Positions 20,774-29,549 of a stretch of DNA of 35,610 nt are shown in pieces. The notes under the pieces were generated by a model that was not told the DNA's origin, did not search any database, and saw nothing but the letters and a program-made list of their open reading frames with translations. The translations under genes and the position numbers were made by a program. The stretch's first letter is position 1. Each line of letters begins with the position of its first letter. The stretch spans positions 1-35,610 of the forward strand of contig NZ_SSGF01000021.1 of the NCBI RefSeq assembly GCF_008015755.1. Reading direction: 5' to 3'. Source of the stretch: Methylophilus sp. Its GTDB lineage: Bacteria; Pseudomonadota; Gammaproteobacteria; Burkholderiales; Methylophilaceae.

Positions 20774-20816
20774 GCTGGTGTTCCGTCTCTTGAGTTCCGT
20801 AAATAAATCTAATAAA

Positions 20817-20846
20817 AGTTTAGCAAAACCAATATTTTACCGTCAA
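20817..20846 (-). promoter_or_regulatory. Candidate promoter of rpe (rpe-gph-trp unit)
   Basis: On the minus strand TTGACG (-35, 20846-20841) and TAAACT (-10, 20822-20817) are 18 bp apart, about 40 bases before the rpe ATG. Confidence 0.5.
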
Positions 20847-20862
20847 TTTGTGTCAAATTGAC
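20842..20862. promoter_or_regulatory. Palindrome overlapping the rpe -35 box
   Basis: Perfect 8-bp dyad GTCAATTT-N5-AAATTGAC. It covers most of the proposed rpe -35 box in the rpe-hemA divergent gap, so it is well placed as an operator; the binding protein is unknown. Confidence 0.45.
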
Positions 20863-20987
20863 AGGATTCTTGCTTGTGTCGCGTGAATATAAGAAAATGT
20901 CGGCACTTTAGACATGGATTTCCATCCAAACGCTCATGAACTGTTTGCAAGCGCCGATTTGTTTCTCTTTTCGCCCTGTGCCGCAGG

Positions 20988-20993
20988 TAAAAT
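20988..20993 (+). promoter_or_regulatory. -10 box of hemA, leaderless spacing
   Basis: TAAAAT ends six bases before the hemA ATG, putting the expected transcription start at the ATG. No Shine-Dalgarno lies between. A -35 box is not convincing. Confidence 0.5.
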
Positions 20994-20999
20994 AGCGCC

Positions 21000-22259
21000 A
21001 TGCAGCTGTATACCATTGGTGTTAACCACACCACCGCCCCCATTGCCATCCGTGAGAACGTTGCGTTTAACAACGACACCTTGCCGCATGCGCTGGCGGA
21101 TCTGGCGCGTCACAACGTGGCAGAAGTGGCGATTTTATCGACCTGCAATCGCACCGAAATTTATGTGCAGTCTATCCGCCCCGAAGTGGTGATTGACTGG
21201 CTGGCCAGCTACCACCGCCTCGAAGCCGACAAACTATTACCTTACACCTACACCTTAAGCAGCCACGAGGCCGTTAAACATGCGTTCCGCGTGGCCAGTG
21301 GCCTGGACAGCATGGTGTTAGGTGAGGCGCAGATTTTGGGTCAGTTCAAACAGTCAGTCAAAATTGCGCAGGACTCGGGCACGCTGGGCACCATGCTGCA
21401 CAAGCTGTTTCAGCGAACGTTTGAAGTCGCCAAAGAAGTACGCACCAATACCGACATTGGCGGCAGCTCGATTTCGATGGCAGCGGCAGCAGTTAAACTG
21501 GCGCAGCGTATTTTTGGTGACTTAAGCACACAAAGCGTGCTGTTTATTGGCGCTGGCGAAATGATAGAACTATGTGCCGACCACTTTGCCGCACAAAAAC
21601 CGAAAAAAATCACCGTCGCCAACCGCACACTAGAGCGTGGCGAACAACTGGCAGAAAAAATCCGTGGCCAGGGTTTAAACGTACAAGCTATTTTGCTCAA
21701 CGACTTGCCCGAGCGCTTTCAAGAGTTTGATATCGTCATCACCAGCACCGCCAGCCAATTGCCGATTGTGGGCCTGGGCATGGTAGAGCGCGCGATTAAA
21801 GCACGTAAACACCGGCCGATGTTTATGGTCGACCTCGCCGTGCCGCGCGACATTGAGCCCGAAGTCTCGGCACTGGACGATGTGTTTTTATACTCGGTCG
21901 ACGATCTGGCACAAGTAGTGACAGAAGGCCTGGGCAATCGCCAGGAAGCGGCGGTGAATGCCGAGCTCATCGTCAACTCACGCGTAGAGCACTTTATGCA
22001 GTGGCTCAAACAGCGCGAAGCGGTGCCGACCATTAAAGCACTGCGCGACCAGGCTGACGCCATGCGTAAAGCCGAGCTGGAAAAAGCGCTCAAACTTTTG
22101 CAAAAAGGCGAATCGCCGGAAAAAGCCCTCGAAGCGCTGAGCAATGCACTCACCAATAAATTTTTGCATGGCCCCAGCCATGCGCTCAACAATTCTCACG
22201 GCGATGCCCATGCGCACATGGAGCACCTCGTGAAACAACTCTTTCAAATCAAAGAATGA
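21000..22259 (+). CDS. hemA: Glutamyl-tRNA reductase HemA
   Basis: First enzyme of the C5 route to 5-aminolevulinate; reduces glutamyl-tRNA to glutamate-1-semialdehyde with NADPH. The 419-residue product has the N-terminal [13 protein letters not shown], the catalytic cysteine motif STCNRTEIY, and the NADPH-binding domain around [11 protein letters not shown], followed by a C-terminal dimerisation helix. HemB at 13594-14589 acts two steps later. It has no clear ribosome-binding site, but a TAAAAT box lies at leaderless spacing. The following prfA starts 50 bases on, a common hemA-prfA-prmC order. Confidence 0.97.
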   Translation: MQLYTIGVNHTTAPIAIRENVAFNNDTLPHALADLARHNVAEVAILSTCNRTEIYVQSIRPEVVIDWLASYHRLEADKLLPYTYTLSSHEAVKHAFRVASGLDSMVLGEAQILGQFKQSVKIAQDSGTLGTMLHKLFQRTFEVAKEVRTNTDIGGSSISMAAAAVKLAQRIFGDLSTQSVLFIGAGEMIELCADHFAAQKPKKITVANRTLERGEQLAEKIRGQGLNVQAILLNDLPERFQEFDIVITSTASQLPIVGLGMVERAIKARKHRPMFMVDLAVPRDIEPEVSALDDVFLYSVDDLAQVVTEGLGNRQEAAVNAELIVNSRVEHFMQWLKQREAVPTIKALRDQADAMRKAELEKALKLLQKGESPEKALEALSNALTNKFLHGPSHALNNSHGDAHAHMEHLVKQLFQIKE

Positions 22260-22309
22260 CTTTTTCAAGACTTGGGCTTTGCCCGGTCTTTGAATATTAG
22301 GTAAACACA

Positions 22310-23395
22310 ATGAAACCAAGCATGCTGCAAAAACTCGCTAACTTAAGCGAGCGTCTCGAAGAACTCAACCGTCTGCTCAGTAGCGAAGGCTTGACTGACA
22401 ACATGGATAACTACCGTAAGATCATGCAAGAGCATACGGAAATTACCCCGATTGTTGAGCAATACCACATTTACATCCAAACCGAGTCAGACCTCAAAGA
22501 GGCGCATGCCATGCTGGCCGACCCGGAGATGAAAGAGTTTGCGCAAGAAGAAATAGACAGCGGCAAAAAACGCCTCGAAGAGGTCGAACTGGCCTTGCAA
22601 AAACTGTTGCTGCCCAAAGATCCCAGCGATGACAAAAACATTTTCCTTGAAATTCGCGCTGGCACTGGCGGTGACGAATCCGGCCTGTTCGCCGGTGACT
22701 TATTCCGCATGTACTCGCGCTTTGCCGACCGCCAGGGCTGGAAAGTGGAAATCGTCTCAGCCAACGAAGGCGAAGTGGGCGGCTATAAAGAGATTATTGC
22801 CAAAATCATCGGCTACGGCGCCTACTCAAAACTCAAATTCGAATCCGGCGGCCACCGCGTACAACGTGTGCCAGATACCGAAACGCAAGGCCGTATCCAC
22901 ACCTCAGCCTGTACCGTCGCGATTCTGCCTGAGGTGGAAGAGGTGGGTGATGTTGAAATCAATCCGGCCGATATTCGCATTGATACTTTCCGTGCTTCTG
23001 GCGCGGGTGGTCAGCACATCAACAAAACCGACTCCGCCGTGCGCATTACCCACGCACCCACCGGCATCGTAGTGGAATGCCAGGACGGCCGCAGCCAGCA
23101 CGCCAACAAGGCGCAAGCCATGCAAGTGTTGGCCGCGCGCATTAAGGCCAAACAGGTCGACGAACAACAAAGCAAAATCGCCTCCGAGCGCCGCAACCTG
23201 ATTGGCTCAGGCGACCGTTCCGAGCGCATCCGCACCTACAACTACCCGCAAGGCCGGATCACTGACCACCGCATCAACCTGACGCTGTATAAAATTGAAG
23301 CGATCACGGAAGGAGATATGGACGAGTTGATTAATGCACTGGCGACTGAGTATCAGGCAGATTTGCTGGCGAGTTTGGGTGAAGAAGGTCAATAA
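22310..23395 (+). CDS. prfA: Peptide chain release factor 1
   Basis: Terminates translation at UAA and UAG. The 361-residue product has the catalytic GGQ at 233-235 ([13 protein letters not shown]) and the codon-reading tripeptide at 188-190, PDT, in the position of the RF1 P-x-T motif. This distinguishes it from RF2 (SPF). The GGQ glutamine is the target of PrmC, encoded 1.4 kb downstream. Start at 22310; an internal ATG four codons later is less likely. Confidence 0.97.
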   Translation: MKPSMLQKLANLSERLEELNRLLSSEGLTDNMDNYRKIMQEHTEITPIVEQYHIYIQTESDLKEAHAMLADPEMKEFAQEEIDSGKKRLEEVELALQKLLLPKDPSDDKNIFLEIRAGTGGDESGLFAGDLFRMYSRFADRQGWKVEIVSANEGEVGGYKEIIAKIIGYGAYSKLKFESGGHRVQRVPDTETQGRIHTSACTVAILPEVEEVGDVEINPADIRIDTFRASGAGGQHINKTDSAVRITHAPTGIVVECQDGRSQHANKAQAMQVLAARIKAKQVDEQQSKIASERRNLIGSGDRSERIRTYNYPQGRITDHRINLTLYKIEAITEGDMDELINALATEYQADLLASLGEEGQ

Positions 23396-23400
23396 AGCCG

Positions 23401-23883
23401 ATGCTAAACTTATGCTCTGTGCCTATTGATTGGTCTGCAACCGGCACATGGTTTACGGGTTTGTTGGGAGTAGGTGTTGCTATATACGCTCTTAACAGTT
23501 GGAAAAAGCAAATTGTCCTCCAAGACAAATACGCAAAATTAGATGGTTTACTTGAAGCCTTTGTAACTTCTGTTAGGGCTGGCTTTGATTGGCAGCATAA
23601 TGTTGGAGTTGGTGAAAATAGGTGCCATGATAAATCAGATCAAGGTGAAGCATACACCGAGTGGCGCAAATCACTTATGAACTACAGGGTCCATTGGTAT
23701 AAATCGAGGTGCTTTATTAACTCAGCTGAAGACCAATGGCTTTCTCCAGATCAGCTTCAAAATAAAATTATTACTATCGCACAACATTTAGAGGCATTGG
23801 ATTCTTCTCACTATTTTCACAGTCAAATGAGTGCACTTCTTGAAAAAGGCTTAGCTGATATTGATAAAAATAGAGAGTCTTGA
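23401..23883 (+). CDS. Orphan single-pass membrane protein
   Basis: The 160-residue product is not recognised. It has one membrane segment near the N-terminus (about residues 11-30, TGTWFTGLLGVGVAIYALNS), then a mostly helical, charged and Trp/Tyr-containing cytoplasmic region (KLDGLLEAFVTSVRAGFDWQ, YTEWRKSLMNYRVHWYKSR). The DNA is visibly richer in A+T and uses codons such as TTA, AGG and ATA more than its neighbours, suggesting transfer. It starts five bases after the prfA stop and separates prfA from prmC. Function unknown. Confidence 0.6.
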   Translation: MLNLCSVPIDWSATGTWFTGLLGVGVAIYALNSWKKQIVLQDKYAKLDGLLEAFVTSVRAGFDWQHNVGVGENRCHDKSDQGEAYTEWRKSLMNYRVHWYKSRCFINSAEDQWLSPDQLQNKIITIAQHLEALDSSHYFHSQMSALLEKGLADIDKNRES

Positions 23884-23890
23884 TTGGCAG

Positions 23891-24757
23891 ATGATCTCTT
23901 CAGCAATGCAAAATTTTCGCATCCCAACAGCGCCCTCCAGTATTCAGAAAGACAGCCCAATCAAGTTTTTGCTGGATAGCGAAGCCATTGATTGCCTGGC
24001 CCATAACATTGGCCTGGTGCACGGCGGCTTTGATGCCCAAGCCTTTAAACAGTTGGCGCTTACTAACATTGCACCACTAGGGTTGATGGATCGCTCGGCG
24101 CATATTGCCGCTGCTTTAAAAGCAACGCTGCCAGCCAAGTTCTCGGATGCGACAGATATTTTACTAAGTACTCTCACACCACCCAACGCGCATACAGAAC
24201 GCTTAGGCTTAAGTGTGTTTTTCTATTTGCCACATACGCGTTTTGTAGCCGACTACGGCCGTGATGCCCAGTATAATGGCGGCGAGGATCCATTTGAAGC
24301 GGCGATGCGTGCGCAATATGAATTGACTCGCCGCTTTACGGCTGAGTTTTCGATCCGCCCGTTTCTGATACACGATTTTGAACGCACACTGAAGCAACTC
24401 ACGCTGTGGCTAAATGACCCAGACCCACATGTGCGGCGTTTGTGTTCTGAAGGTTGTCGCTCGCGCCTGCCGTGGGGCGCACGCATTCCGCAACTGATTG
24501 CCGATCCGACGCCAGTGTTGCCCATATTAGAAGCACTGAAAAACGACCCAAGTTTGTATGTGCGCCGCAGCGTGGCAAACCACCTGGGCGATATTGCCAA
24601 AGACCATCCGGCAGTAGCGTTTGAGCTATGTGAGCGCTGGCTCACCAATGCCGACAAAGACCTGAAATGGGTAATCCGCCATGCCGTGCGCCATCCGGCC
24701 AAACAAGGCCATGCCACGGCGATTGCCTTGCGCAAAGCGGCCGGGGGCAGGGGATGA
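23891..24757 (+). CDS. AlkC-like HEAT-repeat DNA alkylation repair protein
   Basis: The 288-residue product is probably a member of the HEAT-like DNA glycosylase superfamily related to AlkC/AlkD, which excise alkylated purines. The C-terminal half has the HEAT-type repeats expected: DPDPHVRRLCSEGCRSRLPW and DPSLYVRRSVANHLGDIAKD, the second closely resembling the AlkC signature. The assignment rests on that resemblance. The start at 23891 is uncertain; ATGs at 23861 and 23906 are alternatives, none with a strong Shine-Dalgarno. It overlaps prmC by four bases (ATGA). Confidence 0.7.
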   Translation: MISSAMQNFRIPTAPSSIQKDSPIKFLLDSEAIDCLAHNIGLVHGGFDAQAFKQLALTNIAPLGLMDRSAHIAAALKATLPAKFSDATDILLSTLTPPNAHTERLGLSVFFYLPHTRFVADYGRDAQYNGGEDPFEAAMRAQYELTRRFTAEFSIRPFLIHDFERTLKQLTLWLNDPDPHVRRLCSEGCRSRLPWGARIPQLIADPTPVLPILEALKNDPSLYVRRSVANHLGDIAKDHPAVAFELCERWLTNADKDLKWVIRHAVRHPAKQGHATAIALRKAAGGRG

Positions 24758-25623
24758 TGTCGTACACTGTTCAACAATGGTTGCAAACGGCGCGGCAACA
24801 GTTGGCGCAATTTGTCCCGCCCGATGAGGCGAGTATGGAAGCGCAAATATTATTGATGTATGTGCTGAATGTGAACCGTGCCTGGTTGATTGCGCACGCA
24901 ACTGACGGCCTGGCGACCATCTCTCTTAATACGGTGGAATCACTCTTGCAGCGTCGTTTGCAAGGCGAACCGGTTGCGCATATTTTGGGCTCACGCGAGT
25001 TTTTCGGGCTCGCGCTCAAAGTCACGCCAGACACGCTGATTCCACGCCCGGATACTGAAACCCTGGTCGAAGCTGCCTTAGAAAAAATCAACGGCCGCAT
25101 GCGCGTGCTGGACCTAGGCACCGGCACCGGCGCCATCGCACTGGCCATTGCCAAGCATGCACCAAACTGCGAGGTGGTTGCGGTAGATGCGTCAGCGGCT
25201 GCGCTCGCCGTCGCAGCGGAAAATGCAGCGACCTTGCAGCTCAACAATGTGCAATGTGTTGCCAGCCACTGGTTTTCTGCATTACCTGCAAACAATAAGT
25301 TTGACCTCATCGTCAGCAACCCGCCTTACATTGAGAGCAGTGACCCGCATTTGCAACAAGGCGATTTGCGTTTTGAGCCTATGACTGCGCTGGCCTCTGG
25401 CGTAGATGGCCTGCAAGATATCCGGCAGATTGTTGCCCAAGCGCCAGGCTATTTGAATGACGGTGGTTGGCTGATGCTGGAGCATGGTTACAATCAAGCC
25501 GACGCGGTGCAGCAAATGCTGCAGGCATCTGGCTTGCAGCAGATTCAAACCCTGCAAGATTTGGGTGGCAATCCGCGAGTCACTTTAGCGCAATGGCAGA
25601 CACCTGTGACAGAACAACAATAA
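24754..25623 (+). CDS. prmC: Release factor glutamine methyltransferase PrmC
   Basis: Methylates the GGQ glutamine of RF1 and RF2. The 289-residue product has an N-terminal helical domain, the segment GEPVAHILGSREFFGL, the SAM motif VLDLGTGTGAIALAIA, and the catalytic NPPY at 189-192 (IVSNPPYIES). The start is at 24754, overlapping the upstream stop as ATGA; the next codon is also ATG. An upstream in-frame start at 24667 is rejected as it adds an unrelated extension. Confidence 0.94.
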   Translation: MMSYTVQQWLQTARQQLAQFVPPDEASMEAQILLMYVLNVNRAWLIAHATDGLATISLNTVESLLQRRLQGEPVAHILGSREFFGLALKVTPDTLIPRPDTETLVEAALEKINGRMRVLDLGTGTGAIALAIAKHAPNCEVVAVDASAAALAVAAENAATLQLNNVQCVASHWFSALPANNKFDLIVSNPPYIESSDPHLQQGDLRFEPMTALASGVDGLQDIRQIVAQAPGYLNDGGWLMLEHGYNQADAVQQMLQASGLQQIQTLQDLGGNPRVTLAQWQTPVTEQQ

Positions 25624-25663
25624 TCAATAAAATTAACTTAAAAATTATCTCAGGGGGCAATGC

Positions 25664-26797
25664 ATGATTCAAAAACTACGCTTGGCGATCCGCAACGATT
25701 TAGAGGCGCCAGAAGAAACCAGGTACTTTGGCTCAGGCTGGTTAAGCGGTGTGGCGGCGCTGATACTTGGTATCGCCAGTCTATGCTTGCTGTTAGGCGG
25801 GCGCTTGCAAGGGGTGTTTTCAACCCAGATGCTTTCACCACTCTACGCCTTGCCGCAGTTCACGCTGATGATTCAGGCCTTGTTATTAACCAGCTTTTTA
25901 CTCGCATGCAGCAACCTGGTGTTACGCCGCAATCGCGTGCTGGGGTTTAGTGCCATTGTGCTGGTGTTGCTCACCATTACCATTGCCGAAACGACAGATG
26001 CTCAGGCCGCGCGCAACAGCAATATCGCTCTCAGCCTCGATTGGTTTGTGCTCAATATCTTGCTCACTGGCTTTTTGTTTATTCCGCTAGAGAAACTGTT
26101 TGGCCGCCTGACCCAGCAACCCCTGTTCCGGGACGAGTGGCGTGAGGATTTGTTTTACTTTTTAATCAGCAGCGTGTTTGTGCAAACACTCACCTTGTTC
26201 ACGCTGGCACCTTCGATGACCATTTTGCACTACACCGGCGATTGGGCCAGTATGCGACAAGTCATCGCCAGCCAGCCACTGTGGCTGCAAGTGATTGAAA
26301 TCATGTTTTTAACCGACTTTGTGCAGTACTGGTTTCATCGCGCTTTTCACCAAATCCCTTTTTTATGGGGCTTCCACGCCGTGCATCACTCTGCCAAAAA
26401 GATGGACTGGCTGGCAGGATCACGCATGCACATTGTAGAAATTATCGGCTTGCGTAGCATGACTGTGGTGCCGATGTATGTGCTCGGCTTTGCTGAAGGC
26501 GCGTTGCATCTCTATATTTTGCTGGTGTATCTCAACGCCACCTTTGTGCACGCCAATGTCCGCTTTAATGTTGAGTGGCTGAAACCGTTGATCGTCACAC
26601 CGCGCTTTCACCACTGGCATCACGGCATTGAAAAAGAGGCGATTGACGTCAATTTTGCCATTCACTTCCCGCTGTTCGACAAGTTGTTTGGCACTTATTA
26701 CATGCCTAAAAACCAGTGGCCCAGCGGCTATGGTATCGGCGGCCATCCCGTGCCTAATGGCTACTGGAAGCAATTGATGTATCCATTTAAAAAATAG
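25664..26797 (+). CDS. Sterol desaturase / fatty acid hydroxylase family membrane enzyme
   Basis: The 377-residue integral membrane protein has several hydrophobic segments (about 25-45, 65-83, 94-109, 123-142, 163-182) and the di-iron histidine boxes of the family: HRAFH (225-229), HAVHH (238-242) and HHWHH (316-320). Enzymes of this family hydroxylate or desaturate lipids with oxygen. The substrate cannot be told from sequence; hopanoids, fatty acids or carotenoid-like lipids are options. The start has a clear GGGGG-type box eight bases upstream. Confidence 0.85.
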   Translation: MIQKLRLAIRNDLEAPEETRYFGSGWLSGVAALILGIASLCLLLGGRLQGVFSTQMLSPLYALPQFTLMIQALLLTSFLLACSNLVLRRNRVLGFSAIVLVLLTITIAETTDAQAARNSNIALSLDWFVLNILLTGFLFIPLEKLFGRLTQQPLFRDEWREDLFYFLISSVFVQTLTLFTLAPSMTILHYTGDWASMRQVIASQPLWLQVIEIMFLTDFVQYWFHRAFHQIPFLWGFHAVHHSAKKMDWLAGSRMHIVEIIGLRSMTVVPMYVLGFAEGALHLYILLVYLNATFVHANVRFNVEWLKPLIVTPRFHHWHHGIEKEAIDVNFAIHFPLFDKLFGTYYMPKNQWPSGYGIGGHPVPNGYWKQLMYPFKK

Positions 26798-26862
26798 CGC
26801 CCGGATCGTTGCGCACGATTTTTGCTGTGAGCAATCTATCTGTGCGTAATGAAAGGAAGACC

Positions 26863-27660
26863 ATGCTTCATTTTAACTCTATCAAAGCGGTGTTATTTGA
26901 CCTGGACGGTGTGCTCTATGTCGGCCAACAGCCAATAGACGGTGCGATTGAGGCGGTTGCCAACATCCGCAAGGCGGGCATCGCCGTGCGCTTTGTCACG
27001 AACACCAGCACCTTGTCGCTCGCCGCTTTGCAGCAAAAAATGAACAGCCTGGGCTTCAATGTAGTGCCAGAAGAAATCATCAGTGCACCACAAGCGACCA
27101 TTCAATACCTAAAAAAACAGCCCAACCCGGTGTGCAAACTGTTGCTGGCAGACGACGTTAAAAAAGACTTTGCCTGTTTTGACCAATCTGAGCGGTCGGC
27201 CAATTATGTGGTGATCGGCGATATCGGTGATGGCTGGTCTTACGAGTTGCTCAATGAGGTATTTCATTGCCTGGTCAATGGAGCGCAGCTGATTGCGATT
27301 CACAAAAACCGTTTTTGGCAGACGGATACCGGCCTGCAAATGGATATCGGCGCCTTTGTCACCGGCCTGGAATATGCCAGCAATACCAAAGCCATGCTGA
27401 TGGGCAAACCTTCGCAACACTTTTTCAATATGGCGCTAGATGCCTTACGCCTCAAACCGCATGAGGTGGTGATGGTGGGCGATGATATTGATGCCGATGT
27501 CGGTGGCGCGCAGGATGCCGGGTTGCATGGTGTGCTGGTGAAAACTGGCAAATACCGCGAAACCTACACGCGGCTGTCAGCGGTGGAACCTGATGCTACG
27601 ATTCCGTCGGTGTCTGATTTGCCTGCATTATTGGGATGTTTGTCAGCGACGCCTTCTTGA
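26863..27660 (+). CDS. HAD-superfamily IIA phosphatase (LHPP/NagD-like)
   Basis: The 265-residue product has the HAD nucleophile motif VLFDLDGVLYVG near the N-terminus, VTNTSTLS (motif II), and VGDDIDADVGGAQDAG (motif IV). A C2-type cap lies between motifs II and III, which places it in subfamily IIA. It resembles the LHPP (phospholysine/phosphohistidine pyrophosphatase) branch; the substrate is uncertain. The start at 26863 follows AAGGAAG at good spacing; the longer frame from 26809 is not needed. It is followed by a strong hairpin before metX. Confidence 0.82.
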   Translation: MLHFNSIKAVLFDLDGVLYVGQQPIDGAIEAVANIRKAGIAVRFVTNTSTLSLAALQQKMNSLGFNVVPEEIISAPQATIQYLKKQPNPVCKLLLADDVKKDFACFDQSERSANYVVIGDIGDGWSYELLNEVFHCLVNGAQLIAIHKNRFWQTDTGLQMDIGAFVTGLEYASNTKAMLMGKPSQHFFNMALDALRLKPHEVVMVGDDIDADVGGAQDAGLHGVLVKTGKYRETYTRLSAVEPDATIPSVSDLPALLGCLSATPS

Positions 27661-27661
27661 A

Positions 27662-27696
27662 AGCCCGCCGCGCCCCATCTCGCCGTTTGGCGGGCT
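27662..27696 (+). other. Strong hairpin between the HAD gene and metX
   Basis: Perfect 8-bp GC-rich stem AGCCCGCC/GGCGGGCT beginning just after the HAD stop codon. No T-tract follows, so termination would be weak or Rho-aided. It directly precedes the metX promoter. Confidence 0.5.
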
Positions 27697-27702
27697 GCAT
27701 AG

Positions 27703-27708
27703 TATAAT
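27703..27708 (+). promoter_or_regulatory. -10 box of metX, leaderless spacing
   Basis: A consensus TATAAT ends six bases before the metX ATG. No Shine-Dalgarno is present. The -35 region (27680-27685) matches poorly. The arrangement mirrors hemA and the AmpG-like gene. Confidence 0.55.
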
Positions 27709-27714
27709 TGCAGC

Positions 27715-28842
27715 ATGTCTGAATCGAATTCTGTTGGTATCGTCAAAGCGCAGGTTGCGCATTTCACCCAGCCGCTTACCCTGAAAAGCGGCGCCGTGTT
27801 GCCACAATACCACCTGACCTATGAAACCTATGGTGAGCTTAACGCGGCTAAAACCAATGCCGTGCTGATCTGTCACGCCTTGTCTGGCAACCATCACGTC
27901 GCTGGCCGCTATGCGGCAGATGATAAATATCCTGGCTGGTGGGATAACCTGATTGGCCCCGGCAAACCGTTAGACACCAATAAGTTTTTTGTCATTGGCC
28001 TCAATAATCTGGGCGGCTGTCATGGCAGTAGTGGGCCGTCCAGTGTAGACCCGCTCACCGACAAGCCTTACAGCGCGACTTTCCCGGTAGTCACTGTTGA
28101 AGACTGGGTAGAGTCACAAGCCCGCTTACTCGACTATCTAGGCATTGAACAACTGGCCGCCGTGATTGGTGGCAGCCTCGGTGGCATGCAGGCCTTGCAA
28201 TGGAATATTGCTTATCCGGAACGCGTGCGCCATGCCTTTGTGATTGCCTCTGCGCCTAATTTAACCGCGCAGAATATGGCGTTTAACGAAGTGGCGCGCC
28301 AGGCGATTATTACCGACCCGGAGTTTTTTAACGGCGACTATTACAACCACGGCACGGTGCCGCGGCGCGGTTTGCGCATTGCGCGTATGCTCGGCCATAT
28401 CACTTATTTGTCTGACGACGTGATGGGCGAAAAATTTGGCCGCAAGCTGCGTCATGGTGATGTGAAGTATAGCTTTGATGTCGAGTTTGAAATGGAATCT
28501 TACTTGCGCTACCAGGGCGACAAGTTTGCCGGTGAGTTTGACGCCAACACCTATTTACGCATGACGCGGGCATTGGACTACTTTGACCCGGCGCTGGATT
28601 ACGAGGGTGATTTAAGCAAAGCATTGAGCCGCGCCAAGGCCAAATTTGTGGTGATTTCATTCACCACCGACTGGCGTTTTTCACCTGCGCGCTCGCGTGA
28701 AATTGTCAAAGCCTTGCTTGATAACGCCTTGCCAGTGAAATATGCCGAGGTTACCTCAGACCACGGCCATGACGCATTTTTGATGCCAGACCCGTACTAC
28801 CACGACATCATGCGCGCGTATCTGGAGCAGGTTAAAGTATGA
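27715..28842 (+). CDS. metX: Homoserine O-acyltransferase MetX
   Basis: Activates homoserine in methionine synthesis by acyl transfer from an acyl-CoA. The 375-residue alpha/beta-hydrolase has the nucleophile Ser154 in GGSLGGMQ, the acid in TDWRFSP and the histidine in [10 protein letters not shown]. MetX proteins are named acetyltransferases, but many proteobacterial ones use succinyl-CoA; which applies here is not settled by what I can see. The stop overlaps metW by four bases (ATGA), the usual metX-metW pair. Confidence 0.95.
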   Translation: MSESNSVGIVKAQVAHFTQPLTLKSGAVLPQYHLTYETYGELNAAKTNAVLICHALSGNHHVAGRYAADDKYPGWWDNLIGPGKPLDTNKFFVIGLNNLGGCHGSSGPSSVDPLTDKPYSATFPVVTVEDWVESQARLLDYLGIEQLAAVIGGSLGGMQALQWNIAYPERVRHAFVIASAPNLTAQNMAFNEVARQAIITDPEFFNGDYYNHGTVPRRGLRIARMLGHITYLSDDVMGEKFGRKLRHGDVKYSFDVEFEMESYLRYQGDKFAGEFDANTYLRMTRALDYFDPALDYEGDLSKALSRAKAKFVVISFTTDWRFSPARSREIVKALLDNALPVKYAEVTSDHGHDAFLMPDPYYHDIMRAYLEQVKV

Positions 28843-29447
28843 CAAATGCTAAAATTACAAATATTCGCCCAGATTTTGCATTAATTACAAACTGGGTGCC
28901 TGCCAGAGCCAAAGTGCTAGACCTCGGTTGTGGCGATGGCACCTTGCTGACCCACTTACATGAAACCTTGGCAACCACGGGTTATGGCATTGAAAAAGAC
29001 GACAGCAACTGGCTGGCTGCGCTCAAAAATGGCGTCGATGTGATTCAAATGAACCTTGAAGAAGGCCTGTCTGGCTTTGAAGATCAGTCGTTTGATACCG
29101 TGATTTTGTCGCAAACGTTGCAGGCCATGCACAACACCGAAAGCATCGTGCAAGAGATGCTGCGCGTGGGCCGCGAAGTGATTGTGACCTTCCCTAATTT
29201 TGGCTACTGGCGTAACCGCATGCAGATTACCTTCGGCACCATGCCAGTGTCTAAAAGCCTGCCTTATCAATGGTATGACACGCCCAATGTGCACTTGTGT
29301 ACCATCAACGACTTTGACGATTTTTGTGTGCAGCACCAGATTCAGGTGATGGAACGCAAAGTGATTACCGGCGGCAAAGATGTGCATTTATTGCCCAACC
29401 TGATGGGCAACCTGGCAATGTATCGTCTAAGAAAACACAGCGCCTGA
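28839..29447 (+). CDS. metW: Methionine biosynthesis protein MetW
   Basis: The 202-residue product is a small SAM-methyltransferase-like protein with [12 protein letters not shown] near the N-terminus, and conserved [13 protein letters not shown] and [11 protein letters not shown]. MetW is required alongside MetX in many proteobacteria; its exact part is thought to be assisting homoserine acylation. Overlap with metX by four bases and the terminator downstream define a two-gene unit. Confidence 0.94.
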   Translation: MTNAKITNIRPDFALITNWVPARAKVLDLGCGDGTLLTHLHETLATTGYGIEKDDSNWLAALKNGVDVIQMNLEEGLSGFEDQSFDTVILSQTLQAMHNTESIVQEMLRVGREVIVTFPNFGYWRNRMQITFGTMPVSKSLPYQWYDTPNVHLCTINDFDDFCVQHQIQVMERKVITGGKDVHLLPNLMGNLAMYRLRKHSA

Positions 29448-29499
29448 TTGTCTTTATCACACAGCATCTTCTGACTGACTACATGGTCATCACGCCACA

Positions 29500-29532
29500 A
29501 AAAAAGCCCCGGTATTGCGCCAGGGCTTTTTT
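29500..29532. terminator. Bidirectional terminator between metW and the sigma-54 regulator
   Basis: Perfect stem AAAAAAGCCC (29500-29509) / GGGCTTTTTT (29523-29532) with T-runs on both strands, between two convergent genes. Confidence 0.88.
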
Positions 29533-29549
29533 GTAATTTCGGCGGTTGA

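Noticed and set aside
20914..21192. 92-codon plus-strand ORF overlapping the hemA start
   Set aside because: It overlaps the well-supported hemA in another frame, with proline-rich shadow translation and no homology.
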